DNA from: Bathymodiolus japonicus methanotrophic gill symbiont
GTDB lineage: Bacteria; Pseudomonadota; Gammaproteobacteria; Methylococcales; Methylomonadaceae
Length of the DNA stretch: 64,000 nucleotides
NCBI RefSeq assembly: GCF_019721995.1
Contig: NZ_BLYC01000004.1
Span: 1-64,000 of the forward strand
Direction: 5' to 3'
The notes under the pieces were generated by a model. It made no database searches and had not been told where the DNA came from. It saw nothing but the letters and a program-made list of their open reading frames with translations. This document shows, one piece after another, positions 17,662 to 28,732 of this stretch (position 1 is its first letter; each line of letters opens with the position of its first letter). The position numbers and the translations under genes are program-made.

Positions 17662-18219
17662 CAGCAGAACTATTGCTGTGCCTGCTGGTGCAAATGCACA
17701 TCCATCTGCGGATAAGGAATATTCAAGCCTGCTTTATTGAAAGTGTTGTAAACATTCTCATTCATATCAAAGTATACGCCCCAGAAATCAGTAGCATTCA
17801 CCCAGGCTCTAACCGTAAAGTTCACTGAACTGTCCGCCAATTCGGAGACTGCAATGAATACTTCCGGGTCTTTTAAGATTCTCGAATCGGCATCGCTCAA
17901 CTCCCTGATAATTTGCCTTGGCTAAATCATCGCCATAACCCACACCTATAGTCCAGTCGACTCTTCTCTGGGCTTCAGTGGAAAAGTTAGTCATAGAAGA
18001 CGTTGATAAACCGCCATTAGGGATAATAATGGTTTTATTATCAGGTGTTTTTAAAATAGTGTTGAATATCTGGATTTCCTTTACAGTACCGATAAACCCT
18101 TGAGCATCGATAACATCGCCTATCTTAAATGGCTTGAAGATTAAGATCATGACCCCGCCGGCAAAGTTCTGTAGTGTTCCGGATAACGCCATACCTACTG
18201 CCAAACCAGCCGCACCTAA

Positions 18220-18807
18220 CCCATCTTCGTCACTCGCTGAAAATCATGGAAACGGAGCTTAGCGAAGTGGTGATTTTTAGTCCCTGATAGGCGACAGGGC
18301 AATTCGCTGATTCGACGTGTGCTAGTAGCACGCGAGAGGAGCAAGAATTGCATTCCGAATAGCCGTCCAGCCAGTGAGGTAGTAATGACGAAGCGGCTTT
18401 TGTGCGTAGTCGTTGCGGACGCAGGGCGTTCAGGGCCGCTGCGTAGGTGAACGAATTATGGCGACAGGAGTCCCGGAATTTCGTGAGGTAGCATGGCGCG
18501 CCTGTTTATCTTTCTAAGCTATTGATTCATCGGTTTGAGCGATTTTTTGTCGAAAAATTCTCTTTAAAATCAATGGTGTTTTTTTTGAAAGTTTTATAGT
18601 GCTATTTATATTATTTTTGTCGATAAATTCATTGACTTTTGTCAAAAAACCATCATTATTTGAGTGTAATTTACATGCGACAAAAATACTCTAAAAAATT
18701 CAACGTTTTATACAAAAACACAAAATCTGTAGTGCCAACTGGCTACTTTTCAAAATTTCAACCAATTGATTTATAACAACTACATCATCAATAGTGACGA
18801 AGATGGG
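18220..18807. mobile_element. MITE or small IS in mscS, 15-bp terminal repeats, containing R1 copy 3
   Basis: Perfect inverted ends CCCATCTTCGTCACT (18220-18234) and AGTGACGAAGATGGG (18793-18807) are flanked by a 4-bp duplication CTAA (18216-18219 and 18808-18811). It splits mscS between FIAIL and GAAGLAVG. Without the R1 copy it is about 318 bp, AT rich and without a recognisable gene. Its family is unknown; no transposase with these ends is in the window. Confidence 0.85.
18235..18504 (-). repeat. R1 short insertion element, copy 3 (270 nt, 10-nt deletion)
   Basis: An R1 copy lacking ATCTCCCATC, so 270 rather than 280 nt. Its CAGCG end abuts the 15-bp terminal repeat of the surrounding MITE exactly. 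It is on the minus strand like mscS. Confidence 0.88.
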
Positions 18808-18931
18808 CTAAGATAGCAATGAACGAGGTCATTTGTATGCCCAGCATACCTAGTACGCTGATTATTAGCATGACTTTCAGTAAGATGCGCACTATTCCGA
18901 GTAAGAACGGCTTTAGCGATGGGTCCGCAGA

Positions 18932-19211
18932 CGCTGAAAATCATGGAAACGGAGCTTAGCGAAGTGATGATTTTTAGTCCCTGATAGGCGACAGGGCAAT
19001 TCGCTGATTCGACGTGTGCTAGCAGCACGCGAGAGGAGCAAGAATTGCATTCCGAATAGCCGTCCAGCCAGTGAGGTAGTAATGACGAAGCGGCTTTTGT
19101 GCGTAGTCGTTGCGGACGCAGGGCGTTCAGGGCATCTCCCATCCGCTGCGTAGGTGAACGAATTATGGCGACAGGAGTCCCGGAATTTCGTGAGGTAGCA
19201 TGGCGCGCCTG
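18932..19211 (-). repeat. R1 short insertion element, copy 4 (280 nt)
   Basis: Full-length R1 within mscS, sense to the gene. It is separated by only 5 nt (19212-19216) from a divergent class B element. The two appear to be independent insertions at almost the same point in the channel gene. Confidence 0.9.
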
Positions 19212-19216
19212 GCCTT

Positions 19217-19515
19217 CGCTGCCAGCCATGGAGAGCGAAAGCGAGGGCTGGTAGTCCCCAGAAGGCGTAGGGCCGTTGTTTTGTCGGAATCGTAGCGCTA
19301 GCGTAGGTGTAGACAAAATAAAAGGCATTCCGAAACGCCGTCCAGTCATTTGAGGGAGTGTTACGAAGCCAGCACCGAGTTTACGATGGTAATGGCGAAG
19401 TGGCACGTACGCAGGACGTCTGGGGCGCCGAAGGCATTAGTGGTCGCGTTAAGTTTTTGCCGCTTGCTTGGGCTGGGATGCCCAAAACAAGCTTTCGCAA
19501 AAATAGCGACTCCCC
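19217..19515 (-). repeat. Divergent class B element (Bv, 299 nt) in mscS
   Basis: It begins GGGGAGTCGC (19515, minus strand) like other B copies but diverges in the middle, and its 3' hairpin has different arms (CTACCAGCC and GGCTGGCAG) before CAGCG. It sits after mscS codon 48 in sense orientation. Removing Bv less one G, plus R1 copy 4, rejoins mscS in frame as [12 protein letters not shown]. Confidence 0.85.
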
Positions 19516-19764
19516 GTTGTCTAATGTTTTCGCGACACCCTTTCCTATAATCTTGATAACCCATGAACCGATAATCCAGACAGCAATTGCCCCGAGTACT
19601 TTGGGGCCATATTCCATGCCTAAATCTGTCATTTGTGAAATAAGTTCTTCTGTAGTCATAATGTTTCCTTTTTTAGTTGGCTTGCATTAAATTAGAGCAA
19701 GCGTCTATTTAATTTAAACACTTACCTTGATGGTTTTGTATGATGCGTAGAGTCATGCGTTTGA

Positions 19765-20889
19765 CTAAAAGGTCTTTGAATTCTTGCTATTGCGGAATAG
19801 TAGTGGTTTTTCATCCGTGGATAAAGCACTGTCCCTAGCTGCGTCTATTGCGTCCTGAACAACTTGTCTGTCAGGTGATTTTCTACATACCGGGTCAGTT
19901 TTATACATATCACCCGTCAGCAAATAGGCCTGACAGCGACAGCCACCAAAATCTTTGTCTTTCTCATCGCAACTTCTGCAGGTTTCTTGCATCCATTCAT
20001 TGCCACGGAAGAAATTAAAGGCTTTTGATTCGTGCCAGATATCAGTAACGCTGTAATCATTGATATTAGGACAATCCATGCCGGGTAAATCGCGTGCTGA
20101 GTGACAAGGTAGCGCAACTCCATCCGGGGCTATGGTTAGAAAGGTGGTTCCCCAGCCATTCATGCAGGCTTTCGGGCGGTCTTCGTAAAAATCAGGCACG
20201 ACGTAATAGATTTTCATCTTGCCTTCTACTTTCTTTTTAAAATCTTGGGCAATTTTCTCTGCCTTTTCGAATTGCTCCCGGGTAGGCAATAACAAATCGC
20301 GGTTGGCATGCGCCCAGCCGTAATACTGGGTATTGGCAAGCTCTAGATAGTCAGCGCCCAGCTCTTCGGCCATGGCTAGAATCTCGGCCATCTGATGAAT
20401 GTTTTTGCGATGAATAACTACACATAACACCATTGGGTAATTATGTTTTTTAACTAATCGGGCAGCTTCTTTTTTATGCTGAAAGGACTCGGTACCGGCA
20501 AGATGGTCATTCAGGTCTTTGCTGCTGGCCTGAATGCTCACCTGAATATGATCCAGCCCTGCTTGTTTAAGCTGGATGATTTTAGCTTCATTTAGGCCGT
20601 AGCCTGAGGTGATCAGGTTGGTGTAATAGCCCAGCTCTCGGGCATGTTTAACTAGTTCGGGCAGGTCTGGACGGGTTAAGGGTTCTCCGCCAGAAAAGCC
20701 GAGTTGTACTGCGCCCATTTTGCGCGCCTCAGACAGCACTCGCTTCCAGTCATCGGTGCTGATTTCACTGCTATTGTGTGCGTAATCCAGGGGATTAGAG
20801 CAGTAGGGGCATTGCAGTGGGCATTTATAGGTTAGCTCTGCAAGTAACCAGCGGGGAGGGGTGATGTTAGTTTTGTTGAATCCAGCCAT
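19765..20889 (-). CDS. pqqE: PQQ biosynthesis radical SAM enzyme PqqE
   Basis: 374 residues. The radical-SAM cluster motif is at residues 23-30 (CPLQCPYC), followed by the SAM-binding GFSGGEPLTRPDL. The C-terminal SPASM region supplies auxiliary cluster cysteines (CMNGWG, CHSARD, CRSCDEKDKDFGGCRCQ, DPVC). PqqE forms the carbon-carbon bond between the Glu and Tyr side chains of PqqA, with PqqD presenting the peptide. The start ATG at 20889 lies within pqqD (23-base overlap), indicating coupling. It is the last gene of the minus-strand pqqABCDE cluster. Confidence 0.96.
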   Translation of the reverse strand: MAGFNKTNITPPRWLLAELTYKCPLQCPYCSNPLDYAHNSSEISTDDWKRVLSEARKMGAVQLGFSGGEPLTRPDLPELVKHARELGYYTNLITSGYGLNEAKIIQLKQAGLDHIQVSIQASSKDLNDHLAGTESFQHKKEAARLVKKHNYPMVLCVVIHRKNIHQMAEILAMAEELGADYLELANTQYYGWAHANRDLLLPTREQFEKAEKIAQDFKKKVEGKMKIYYVVPDFYEDRPKACMNGWGTTFLTIAPDGVALPCHSARDLPGMDCPNINDYSVTDIWHESKAFNFFRGNEWMQETCRSCDEKDKDFGGCRCQAYLLTGDMYKTDPVCRKSPDRQVVQDAIDAARDSALSTDEKPLLFRNSKNSKTF

Positions 20890-21139
20890 TATTGAGTGCT
20901 ACCTCTAAGAAACCCGTAATATCATTTTTTAAATCGGTGGTGGAGAACTTTTCCTCCAGATCGGCAACAATCTGATCCAGATTTCGTGTACCATCGCAGA
21001 GTTTTAAAATTTCCGCCGAACTCTGGTTTAGTTCAACCATACCTTCAGGGTAGAGTATAACATCTTTTTGCTGGGCTTCTTCCCATTGCAGACGGTGCAT
21101 GGGAGAGAAGTTGATGGGTAATGCAGTGTTTATGGTCAT
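20867..21139 (-). CDS. pqqD: PQQ biosynthesis peptide chaperone PqqD
   Basis: 90 residues, the standard PqqD length. The winged-helix RRE fold is suggested by MHRLQWEEAQQKDVILYPEG and the acidic helix LDQIVADLEEKFS. It binds the PqqA leader and delivers it to PqqE. It overlaps pqqE by 23 bases and follows pqqC after a 129-bp gap. Confidence 0.95.
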   Translation of the reverse strand: MTINTALPINFSPMHRLQWEEAQQKDVILYPEGMVELNQSSAEILKLCDGTRNLDQIVADLEEKFSTTDLKNDITGFLEVALNNGWIQQN

Positions 21140-21268
21140 ATGTGCTTAGTGTAGGCAGGGTGGATTTTTGAACGTAGTGAAGAAGCGTAACCCGACAATA
21201 TGCAGGATATCGGTCAATGGCGGGTTACGTTATCTCGCAATGCCCGATAATCTAACCCAGTCTACATT

Positions 21269-21997
21269 TTAGTTATTTTCAATATTAAAATAAGGAGGCA
21301 TATCATTAATATAAGCTATATAGATAGCGTCAGCCATAGACCATAAAACATTTAATTTGAATCTTAAAATCTCTAGCATGCGCTCTTGTTGCTCGCGTGT
21401 TTTATAATAATCCAGAGTGATCTCCAGGCCATGTTCTACATCACGGCGCGCTTCTGAAAGACGTTTACGAAAATAGATATAACCTTCTTGTGTAATCCAC
21501 GGGTAAAGTTCAGGCCAGTTATCTAGCCGTTGCTGGTGGATTTTAGGGGCAAATAACTCGGTTAAAGATGAGCTGGCGGCTTCATGCCAGTTTGAGTTGC
21601 GGGCAAAATTCACATAGGCATCCACGGCGAATTTTACGCCTGGTAATACATGTTCTAAAGAAATGACTTCTTCGCGACTCATACCCACCGCGATACCCAG
21701 TTGCACCCAGGCTTCGATGCCGCCGGGTTCGCCAGGTTGCCCATCGTGGTCAAGGATGCGCTGTGTCCAGATGGCACGAGTTTCACGATCCGGACAGTTA
21801 GCCAGTATATTGGCGTCTTTAATCGGGATCATAATCTGATAATAAAACCGGTTGGCTACCCAGCCCTGTAATTGTTTCTGCGTCAGCTTGCCTTCATTCA
21901 TTAAGGTATGCATGGGGTGGTGGATATGGTAATACTTTTCCATGCCACGTAACTGCGCTTCAAATTCTTCTCGAGACCAGGGTGTTTGTTCAGTCAT
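21269..21997 (-). CDS. pqqC: Pyrroloquinoline-quinone synthase PqqC
   Basis: 242 residues. This haem-oxygenase-like all-helical enzyme carries out the final ring closure and oxidation of PQQ using O2 without metal or cofactor. It has the conserved segments [38 protein letters not shown] and the histidine region near [19 protein letters not shown]. It starts two bases after the pqqB stop codon. Confidence 0.96.
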   Translation of the reverse strand: MTEQTPWSREEFEAQLRGMEKYYHIHHPMHTLMNEGKLTQKQLQGWVANRFYYQIMIPIKDANILANCPDRETRAIWTQRILDHDGQPGEPGGIEAWVQLGIAVGMSREEVISLEHVLPGVKFAVDAYVNFARNSNWHEAASSSLTELFAPKIHQQRLDNWPELYPWITQEGYIYFRKRLSEARRDVEHGLEITLDYYKTREQQERMLEILRFKLNVLWSMADAIYIAYINDMPPYFNIENN

Positions 21998-21999
21998 TT

Positions 22000-22908
22000 T
22001 TACAGCTCTATATTCATGTTATCGAACGATACTTCTATATCATGCTGGTTTAGTATATCGCGCTCTTTAGAATTATCGTCCAGAATTGGATTGGTGTTAT
22101 TGATATGGATCAATATTTTACGAGGTTTTGGCAGAGTATCTAAAAATCCGATCATGCCGCCTTCACCTGACTGCGGTAAATGGCCAATTTTTCTGGCCAA
22201 TAATGGCCGCCCGACCGAGGCAAGTTCATCGTCTGTCCAGAAGGTGCCGTCGACTAATACGCAGTCAGCAGTGGCCATTGCTTTTTCTACGTGGGGTTCT
22301 ATCAGACCTAAGCCGGGTGCGTAAAAAACCGTTTTTCCGGTTGAAATCTGACGTATTACCATGCCTATATTATCACCTTCGTGAGGATCATCGCGGTGGG
22401 GTGAGTAGGGAGGTGCTTTGCTTTTAAGCGCCAGGGCAGTGAATTCCAGATCGCTAATATTAGGTATGCTAAATGAGTCACCATTGACTGGGATAGGGAA
22501 GTCATTCACGCCGCAGAAGTGCTGCAGAATATTAAAAATAGGGAAGCCAGTACTAAGATCCTGCTTGACCATTTCCGTGCAGTAAATATTTAGTGGATCG
22601 CCTTCGCGCAAAATAAGTAGGCCCGTAGCATGATCAATTTGCGAGTCGATCATGACAATTGCCTCGATACCTGTCCCTCGTACTTTATTTTTAGGGTGAA
22701 TTTCGGGGAAATTTTCTAATTGCGCGCGCACATCAGGCGAGGCATTGAATAACACCCAGTGATCACCGTCTGATGAAATGGCAATTGAGGACTGGTTGCG
22801 TTTGCTTGCTTTAATGGAATTTGATCTGACGGCTTTGCAATTCGGGCAACTACAGTTCCATTGTGGAAAGCCTCCGCCAGCGCCTGAACCGAGAACTCTT
22901 ATTTTCAT
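22000..22908 (-). CDS. pqqB: PQQ biosynthesis protein PqqB (metallo-beta-lactamase fold)
   Basis: 302 residues. The N-terminal [18 protein letters not shown] includes the PqqB zinc-binding cysteines, and [14 protein letters not shown] is the degenerate metallo-beta-lactamase motif. It is thought to hydroxylate the cross-linked tyrosine during PQQ maturation. It lies 83 bp downstream of pqqA, with a strong hairpin between them. Confidence 0.95.
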   Translation of the reverse strand: MKIRVLGSGAGGGFPQWNCSCPNCKAVRSNSIKASKRNQSSIAISSDGDHWVLFNASPDVRAQLENFPEIHPKNKVRGTGIEAIVMIDSQIDHATGLLILREGDPLNIYCTEMVKQDLSTGFPIFNILQHFCGVNDFPIPVNGDSFSIPNISDLEFTALALKSKAPPYSPHRDDPHEGDNIGMVIRQISTGKTVFYAPGLGLIEPHVEKAMATADCVLVDGTFWTDDELASVGRPLLARKIGHLPQSGEGGMIGFLDTLPKPRKILIHINNTNPILDDNSKERDILNQHDIEVSFDNMNIEL

Positions 22909-22939
22909 TGTTTTAGTCTGTTAGCAAATAAATAGGCAA

Positions 22940-22975
22940 AAAAAAGGCTCTTAATTTTAATTAAGAGCCTTTTTT
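22940..22975 (-). terminator. Hairpin between pqqA and pqqB (attenuator or processing site)
   Basis: AAAAAGGCTCTTAATT and AATTAAGAGCCTTTTTT form a stem with A/T tracts that would act as an intrinsic terminator on either strand. On the pqq strand it would let most transcripts end after pqqA, giving an excess of the precursor peptide over the enzymes. Confidence 0.8.
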
Positions 22976-22991
22976 CATCAGAACCGAACGA

Positions 22992-23066
22992 TTAACGGTT
23001 GTAGATGTACATAGTTACTTCAAAACCAAAACGTAGGTCTGTGTATGCTGGTGTTTCCCATTTCAT
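22992..23066 (-). CDS. pqqA: PQQ precursor peptide PqqA
   Basis: 24 residues, starting [16 protein letters not shown] and ending VTMYIYNR, with the invariant Glu and Tyr separated by three residues (E-V-T-M-Y) that become the PQQ skeleton. The ATG at 23064-23066 is preceded by the ribosome site GGAGG. It is too short for usual ORF cut-offs. It heads the pqqABCDE cluster. Confidence 0.96.
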   Translation of the reverse strand: MKWETPAYTDLRFGFEVTMYIYNR

Positions 23067-23353
23067 ATTATATCCTCCGGAGTTATATTTAATTCTTATT
23101 TATGTTTATGCTAGCTTGATCAAGTAAGCTACATCAAAGTATACGATGAACTGTTTTGTAGCACAACATAATTATTATAAGCCATTTGCTTCTGTCTGGT
23201 AAATATGTACATTGTCGTCAGAAATACAGAATAATGGTCTGTTGCATAATATTAAGCGCCTGTGTAGGTATTTGATAGATTTGCACTTGTATGCAGACGA
23301 ATACAGGGTTATATTAACTCCTGGTAACAATAAAAACATTGGGGGGAAATACT

Positions 23354-23566
23354 ATGATCGTTGATATATTTTTAGTTACTTTTTTTATGTGGGTAGTTGC
23401 AGTATGCGCATTCGCTCCATTGGGATATTTTATTTATATGTACACGATGAAAAGTGGCGAGCCCTTTGGTGATACCGAGCCTCATGGAGATAGTGAGTCT
23501 AAGGTACTTGAAGTGGTTGGGCTAGCAATCCATGCACTAAAAAAAGGTCTGATCGGAGGAAAATAA
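23354..23566 (+). CDS. Small single-pass membrane protein, unknown function
   Basis: 70 residues from the ATG at 23354, preceded by a GGGGGGAAA ribosome site; the in-frame ATG at 23339 lies before that site and is less likely. Residues 2-30 form a hydrophobic helix (IFLVTFFMWVVAVCAFAPLG). The remainder is hydrophilic and ends in a short amphipathic stretch (VVGLAIHALKKGLIGGK). No family is recognised. It is divergent from pqqA, with about 290 bp between them in which nothing else is seen. Confidence 0.65.
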   Translation: MIVDIFLVTFFMWVVAVCAFAPLGYFIYMYTMKSGEPFGDTEPHGDSESKVLEVVGLAIHALKKGLIGGK

Positions 23567-24091
23567 CGGATTTTTGGGAGCTGGAAATAATCGTCTGATA
23601 TTGGGTGGGAAAAAGACCAACAAGATTGGATGATTATTTATTTCCACCTCCCTTAGCTTGCATTTTCACGAATATACTAGGCTTTGCTGGGTTACGTTTT
23701 TATTGCTTCGCAAAAAAATCTAACCCTTATATGGACTCCTCGTTTATTGCAAGCCAAGTTTTACATAATTGATGCTAATAACAGTGAACAAGATTGCAGC
23801 CATATATTGGGTCTCTAACAGAGGCTTTTTTGCCTCAGAACTCCTGATGAATCTATTCGCATACTTTTTGCCCCTACCAGCCTAACGGTCTCGCAATGGA
23901 CTCTCTGGGTTGCAAGGGTTCTGTAAAAGTATCGGTCTGACCTGTTGTTGTCATCAATATTGGTTAACTTGCCTCCGCAATCTTGGTTACTCGGTTATCT
24001 CAGGGTTATCCACGCTTTGTCCACAGACGAAGAGCCCTCCTAGCTCGCAGTCGGTGGGCAAAGGGTGGGTAACCCTGCTTATGCACTCTAA

Positions 24092-25323
24092 CTATGTCAG
24101 AGCTGCATCATATTCTTTATCCTGACTCGCCATCGCCCACAGTATTCGGGCATTTTCATTGGCCAGCGCAACGGCGGCTTTATTAAATCCACGCCGCTCA
24201 ATGAGTGCTTGTAGCCATAGGCTTAATTTGTCTTTTTTACCACTACAGTGCTTTAACACCGATCGTGCTCCATGAATTAACATCGTACGAATATAGCGGT
24301 TACCTCGCTTACTAATTCCTAAATAAACCTGATTATCACCACTGCTATGTTGTCTCGGAACAATCCCTAAGCTGGCTGCATAATCTCGGCTACTCTGATA
24401 GCTTTTACCTGTCCCTATGTCTGAGGCAATGATGGTGGCTGTTATTGCCCCAATACCTGGCACATCAAGAAAACGCTGGCTTAACTGATTGCTATTACAT
24501 AGCCGGCTAATACGTCTGTCCTGTTGTTTAATCTCTTCATCTAGTGCAACTAGTTTTTCATATTGCTCAGCAAACATTTCCCGACTTAAATCAGTCAAAT
24601 CATTGTCGCTATCTTCTAAAATCAACGGTAATTCTACTCTTACTTTCTTTATACCTTTAGGAATAACAATGCCTCTTTCACTGAGTAGCCCTCGCACTTG
24701 ATTAACCAGCGCAGTACGTTTGTCAACAAGGCCTTCACGTATTCTATGAACGAGTTGAATGTCTTGCTGTTCAATCGTTTTTATCGACACTGTGCGCTTA
24801 TTTGGACGGGTAACCGCATCAAATATAGCAGCGGCATCATTAAAGTCATTTTTGTTCCCCACAACAAAACCCTTTACATAACGGGCATTAAGAAAAATGA
24901 CTTCATGCCCTTGTTTAGCTGAAGTTTCCCAATAATTATTTATGGTAAAATTGAAACTATGCTGCAACTATATGAAAAAAATAGTCTTTTCATTCGTTTC
25001 AAATGCTATTGCCTAAGGGGAATTAAGTAGGGGTTTGCTATAAACATGGCAAAACCACCTAAAATAAACCTCGATACACCAGCATTGTGTATTTCAGCTA
25101 CTCAATAATTGGGAAACTTCAGTTGTTTAGTTAACTCTCTTGCCCAGTGATGAGCTCCGCCACAGGCTTCTATTCCAATTAAGCTCACTGGATAATTTGC
25201 AAAAAATATTAAAAGCTCAGCTCGTTTTAGCTTTTTCTTAACAGGTTGTGATTTTTTTTCATCAAATGTATACATGTGAAAAATATTTTTTGCTATATCC
25301 AATCCAATTACGCTATTATTCAT
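24092..25323 (-). pseudogene. IS110/IS1111-family transposase, split by MITE D
   Basis: The N-terminal part (25323-25123) has the RuvC-like DEDD start NSVIGLDIAKNIFHMYTF and the second acidic residue in IGIEACGGAHHWARELTKQ. The C-terminal part (24918-24092) continues GHEVIFLNARYVKGF with NDFNDAAAIFDA and carries the transposase_20 region (LDVPGIGAITATIIASD, then the Ser-containing SLGIVPRQHSSGDNQ). Removing MITE D and one copy of its 8-bp duplication rejoins KQ to GHEVIFL in frame, so the MITE is the only visible lesion. Confidence 0.9.
24919..25122 (+). mobile_element. MITE D, copy 3, with perfect 8-bp duplication
   Basis: 204 bp with CTGAAGTTTCCCAATAA and TTGGGAAACTTCAG ends, flanked by TTGTTTAG on both sides (24911-24918 and 25123-25130). 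It interrupts the IS1111 transposase. This copy fixes the target-duplication length at 8 bp. Confidence 0.93.
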
Positions 25324-25519
25324 GTCGGGCTCCTCTTTGCTCCGTTATTACTCTTAGGTGCATTATGGCACTGTTGGTGGGAGAGGAGTCCATATCATCA
25401 GCCTACAAAGTAATTAATGGATTATTAATTTAATAAGCCCTTAACTCAATAGCAGTGGTGCTCTGCGTTGTGGAACATTCCTGTATGAATTTCCACGCGG
25501 GCATGAGGAGTATGCAACA

Positions 25520-26278
25520 CTAGAAGGTCTTAGCTTGCTCATTGCTACAGGTAGGGCACTGCAAATTTTTACGTAATTTCATTTCATTCCATTGCATGGA
25601 TAACCCATCTAGCAATAATAATCTGCCGGATAATGGCTCACCTATTTTCATTATCAATTTCATTGCTTCCATGGCCTGAATACTACCAATAATGCCGGTA
25701 ATGGGTGAAATTACTCCATTGGTTGCGCAATTCTGTAATTCTTCTCCATTTTCTGCATATAGACAGTTGTAACAAGGGCTGTCATTATTTGCTGCAAATA
25801 CACTGACCTGGCCTTCAAAGCGAATTGCTGCCCCGGAAACCAGTGGTTTTTTATGTTTTACACAAGCCTGGTTAATTGCAAACCGGGTGCTGAAGTTATC
25901 AGAGCAATCCAGTATCACATCGGCCTTCAATACTTCTTTTTCTAACTGTCCTCCTTGCAGACGCTGCTTAACAGCAATGACATGCGTGTCAGGATTTATT
26001 TTATTTAATGTTTGCCGGGTTGAAATGACCTTATCAGCCCCAATATCGTCTGTGTAATGAGCAATCTGTCTTTGCAAATTGGATAAATCTACTTGGTCAT
26101 CATCATAAATAGTGATTGTGCCTATGCCTGCTGCTGCAAGATAAAGTGCTGCGGGAGAGCCGAGGCCTCCAGCGCCAATAATGAGTATGTGGGCGTCAAG
26201 CAGTAACTCTTGCCCGGCTATATCAACCTGGGGAAGCATGATCTGGCGGCTATAGCGTAGTAATTGTTGGTCGTTCAT
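25520..26278 (-). CDS. moeB: ThiF/MoeB-type sulfur-carrier adenylyltransferase
   Basis: 252 residues from the ATG at 26276-26278 (MNDQQLLRYSRQIMLPQ), the usual start of MoeB/ThiF; an upstream extension in frame is unlikely. The nucleotide-binding loop IIGAGGLGSPAALYLA, the arginine-bearing VDLSNLQRQIAHYTDDIG, and the zinc cysteine pairs CYNCLY and CPTCSN are present. It adenylates the C terminus of MoaD or ThiS to activate it for thiocarboxylation in molybdopterin or thiamine synthesis. Position does not decide which, since no mo or thi genes adjoin. It is divergent from groES. Confidence 0.88.
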   Translation of the reverse strand: MNDQQLLRYSRQIMLPQVDIAGQELLLDAHILIIGAGGLGSPAALYLAAAGIGTITIYDDDQVDLSNLQRQIAHYTDDIGADKVISTRQTLNKINPDTHVIAVKQRLQGGQLEKEVLKADVILDCSDNFSTRFAINQACVKHKKPLVSGAAIRFEGQVSVFAANNDSPCYNCLYAENGEELQNCATNGVISPITGIIGSIQAMEAMKLIMKIGEPLSGRLLLLDGLSMQWNEMKLRKNLQCPTCSNEQAKTF

Positions 26279-26322
26279 ATGTGATAGTTTTCGATAAGTA
26301 ATCTGTAAATGATGCCACAAAC

Positions 26323-26350
26323 TTGACATGCTGCAAAAGCGGATTATTAT
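26323..26350 (+). promoter_or_regulatory. Sigma-70 promoter of groESL
   Basis: TTGACA (26323-26328), a 16-bp spacer and TATTAT (26345-26350) lie about 70 bp upstream of groES. The -10 box touches the first base of the CIRCE operator, so HrcA binding would block initiation. Confidence 0.8.
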
Positions 26351-26376
26351 TAGCACTCATATTAGGTGAGTGCTAG
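26350..26376 (+). promoter_or_regulatory. CIRCE operator (HrcA binding site)
   Basis: TTAGCACTC, 9 bp, GAGTGCTAG matches the CIRCE consensus with one change in the last base. It lies between the promoter and groES, predicting heat-inducible repression of groESL by HrcA. Confidence 0.93.
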
Positions 26377-26418
26377 TAACTTTTATTTTATAATTTTATT
26401 TTTTATCAGGAGATATTG

Positions 26419-26706
26419 ATGAATATACGTCCTTTACACGATCGTGTGATTGTTAAACGTGTTGAAGAAGAAACTACATCGGCAGGGGGTATTGTTTTAC
26501 CTGGTTCTGCTACCGAAAAGCCGAGTGAAGGTGAAGTATTGGCAGTTGGTAGTGGTAAGCAACTAGATAACGGTGAAGTTCGTGCGTTAGAAGTAAAAGT
26601 GGGTGATAAAGTGCTATTCGGCAAATATTCTGGTTCAGAAGTTAAAGTTGATGGCGAAGAGGTTATCGTTATGCGTGAAGAAGACATCATGGGTATTTTA
26701 GGCTAA
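26419..26706 (+). CDS. groES: Co-chaperonin GroES
   Basis: 95 residues from the ATG at 26419, with AGGAGA upstream. [28 protein letters not shown] covers the conserved start and the mobile loop that contacts GroEL; the [14 protein letters not shown] roof and the C-terminal EEDIMGIL are typical. It is the heptameric lid of the folding chamber. groEL follows after 54 bp under the shared promoter and CIRCE. Confidence 0.97.
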   Translation: MNIRPLHDRVIVKRVEEETTSAGGIVLPGSATEKPSEGEVLAVGSGKQLDNGEVRALEVKVGDKVLFGKYSGSEVKVDGEEVIVMREEDIMGILG

Positions 26707-26733
26707 GCCAGAATACATTTGAAATTCATATAA

Positions 26734-28410
<1,677 letters not shown>

Positions 28411-28440
28411 ACTAGTCCATTTAAACCTAGCTTTATAAAA

Positions 28441-28472
28441 AGCCCCGCTAACGAAAGTTAGCGGGGCTTTTT
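28441..28472 (+). terminator. Rho-independent terminator after groEL
   Basis: AGCCCCGCTAAC and GTTAGCGGGGCT arms around GAAA, followed by TTTTT. The region 28473-28732 beyond it holds no gene that can be supported. Confidence 0.92.
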
Positions 28473-28732
28473 ATATGCTCTAATCCGTGTGTAGAGAGGA
28501 ATTTAGTCCGCTAAGAAGCCATTTTACAATCGGGTAAATAATAAGTGGGTTCAGCTAACTGGACTCGTTGCTACCGGAGCATAGAGAACGTTTATTTCCA
28601 CCAGTGGAAACGTTGTCGATGTTTTTAGCTCAAGCCTTAAGTTCTAACAGCTGAGTTTTGTCGTGTAATACATGCGTAACAGTGACTGCACGAAGTAAAA
28701 AGGCAGAGCTTTCACATTAGGAATCAAGATTA

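Larger units (their letters stand above)
17670..19659 (-). pseudogene. mscS: Small-conductance mechanosensitive channel (MscS family), broken by three insertions
   Basis: Pieces read in order from the ATG at 19659. 19659-19516 encodes the N-terminal helix (KVLGAIAVWIIGSWVIKIIG). After two short elements, 18931-18812 encodes [20 protein letters not shown] and FIAIL. After a MITE, 18219-17670 encodes the pore helix [19 protein letters not shown], the beta domain ([19 protein letters not shown]) and the C-terminal domain. A frameshift near 17920 separates DDLAKA from [11 protein letters not shown]. Joined, the parts make an ordinary MscS of about 280 residues that would open on hypo-osmotic shock. 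As it stands the gene cannot make a full channel. Confidence 0.9.
23729..25395 (-). mobile_element. IS1111-type element (IS110 family), interrupted by MITE D
   Basis: Inverted 13-bp motifs ATATGGACTCCTC (23729-23741) and GAGGAGTCCATAT (25383-25395) match the subterminal repeats of the IS1111 subgroup. Between them are a minus-strand DEDD transposase split by MITE D and a 350-bp non-coding stretch (23742-24091) in which no gene is seen. True ends probably lie a few bases outside the repeats. Confidence 0.8.

Noticed and set aside
25442-25520. Open frame reading GTFLYEFPRGHEEYATL next to moeB as the tail of a protein gene
   Set aside because: Only about 25 codons remain beside the IS1111 end; no family can be assigned and it may be chance.
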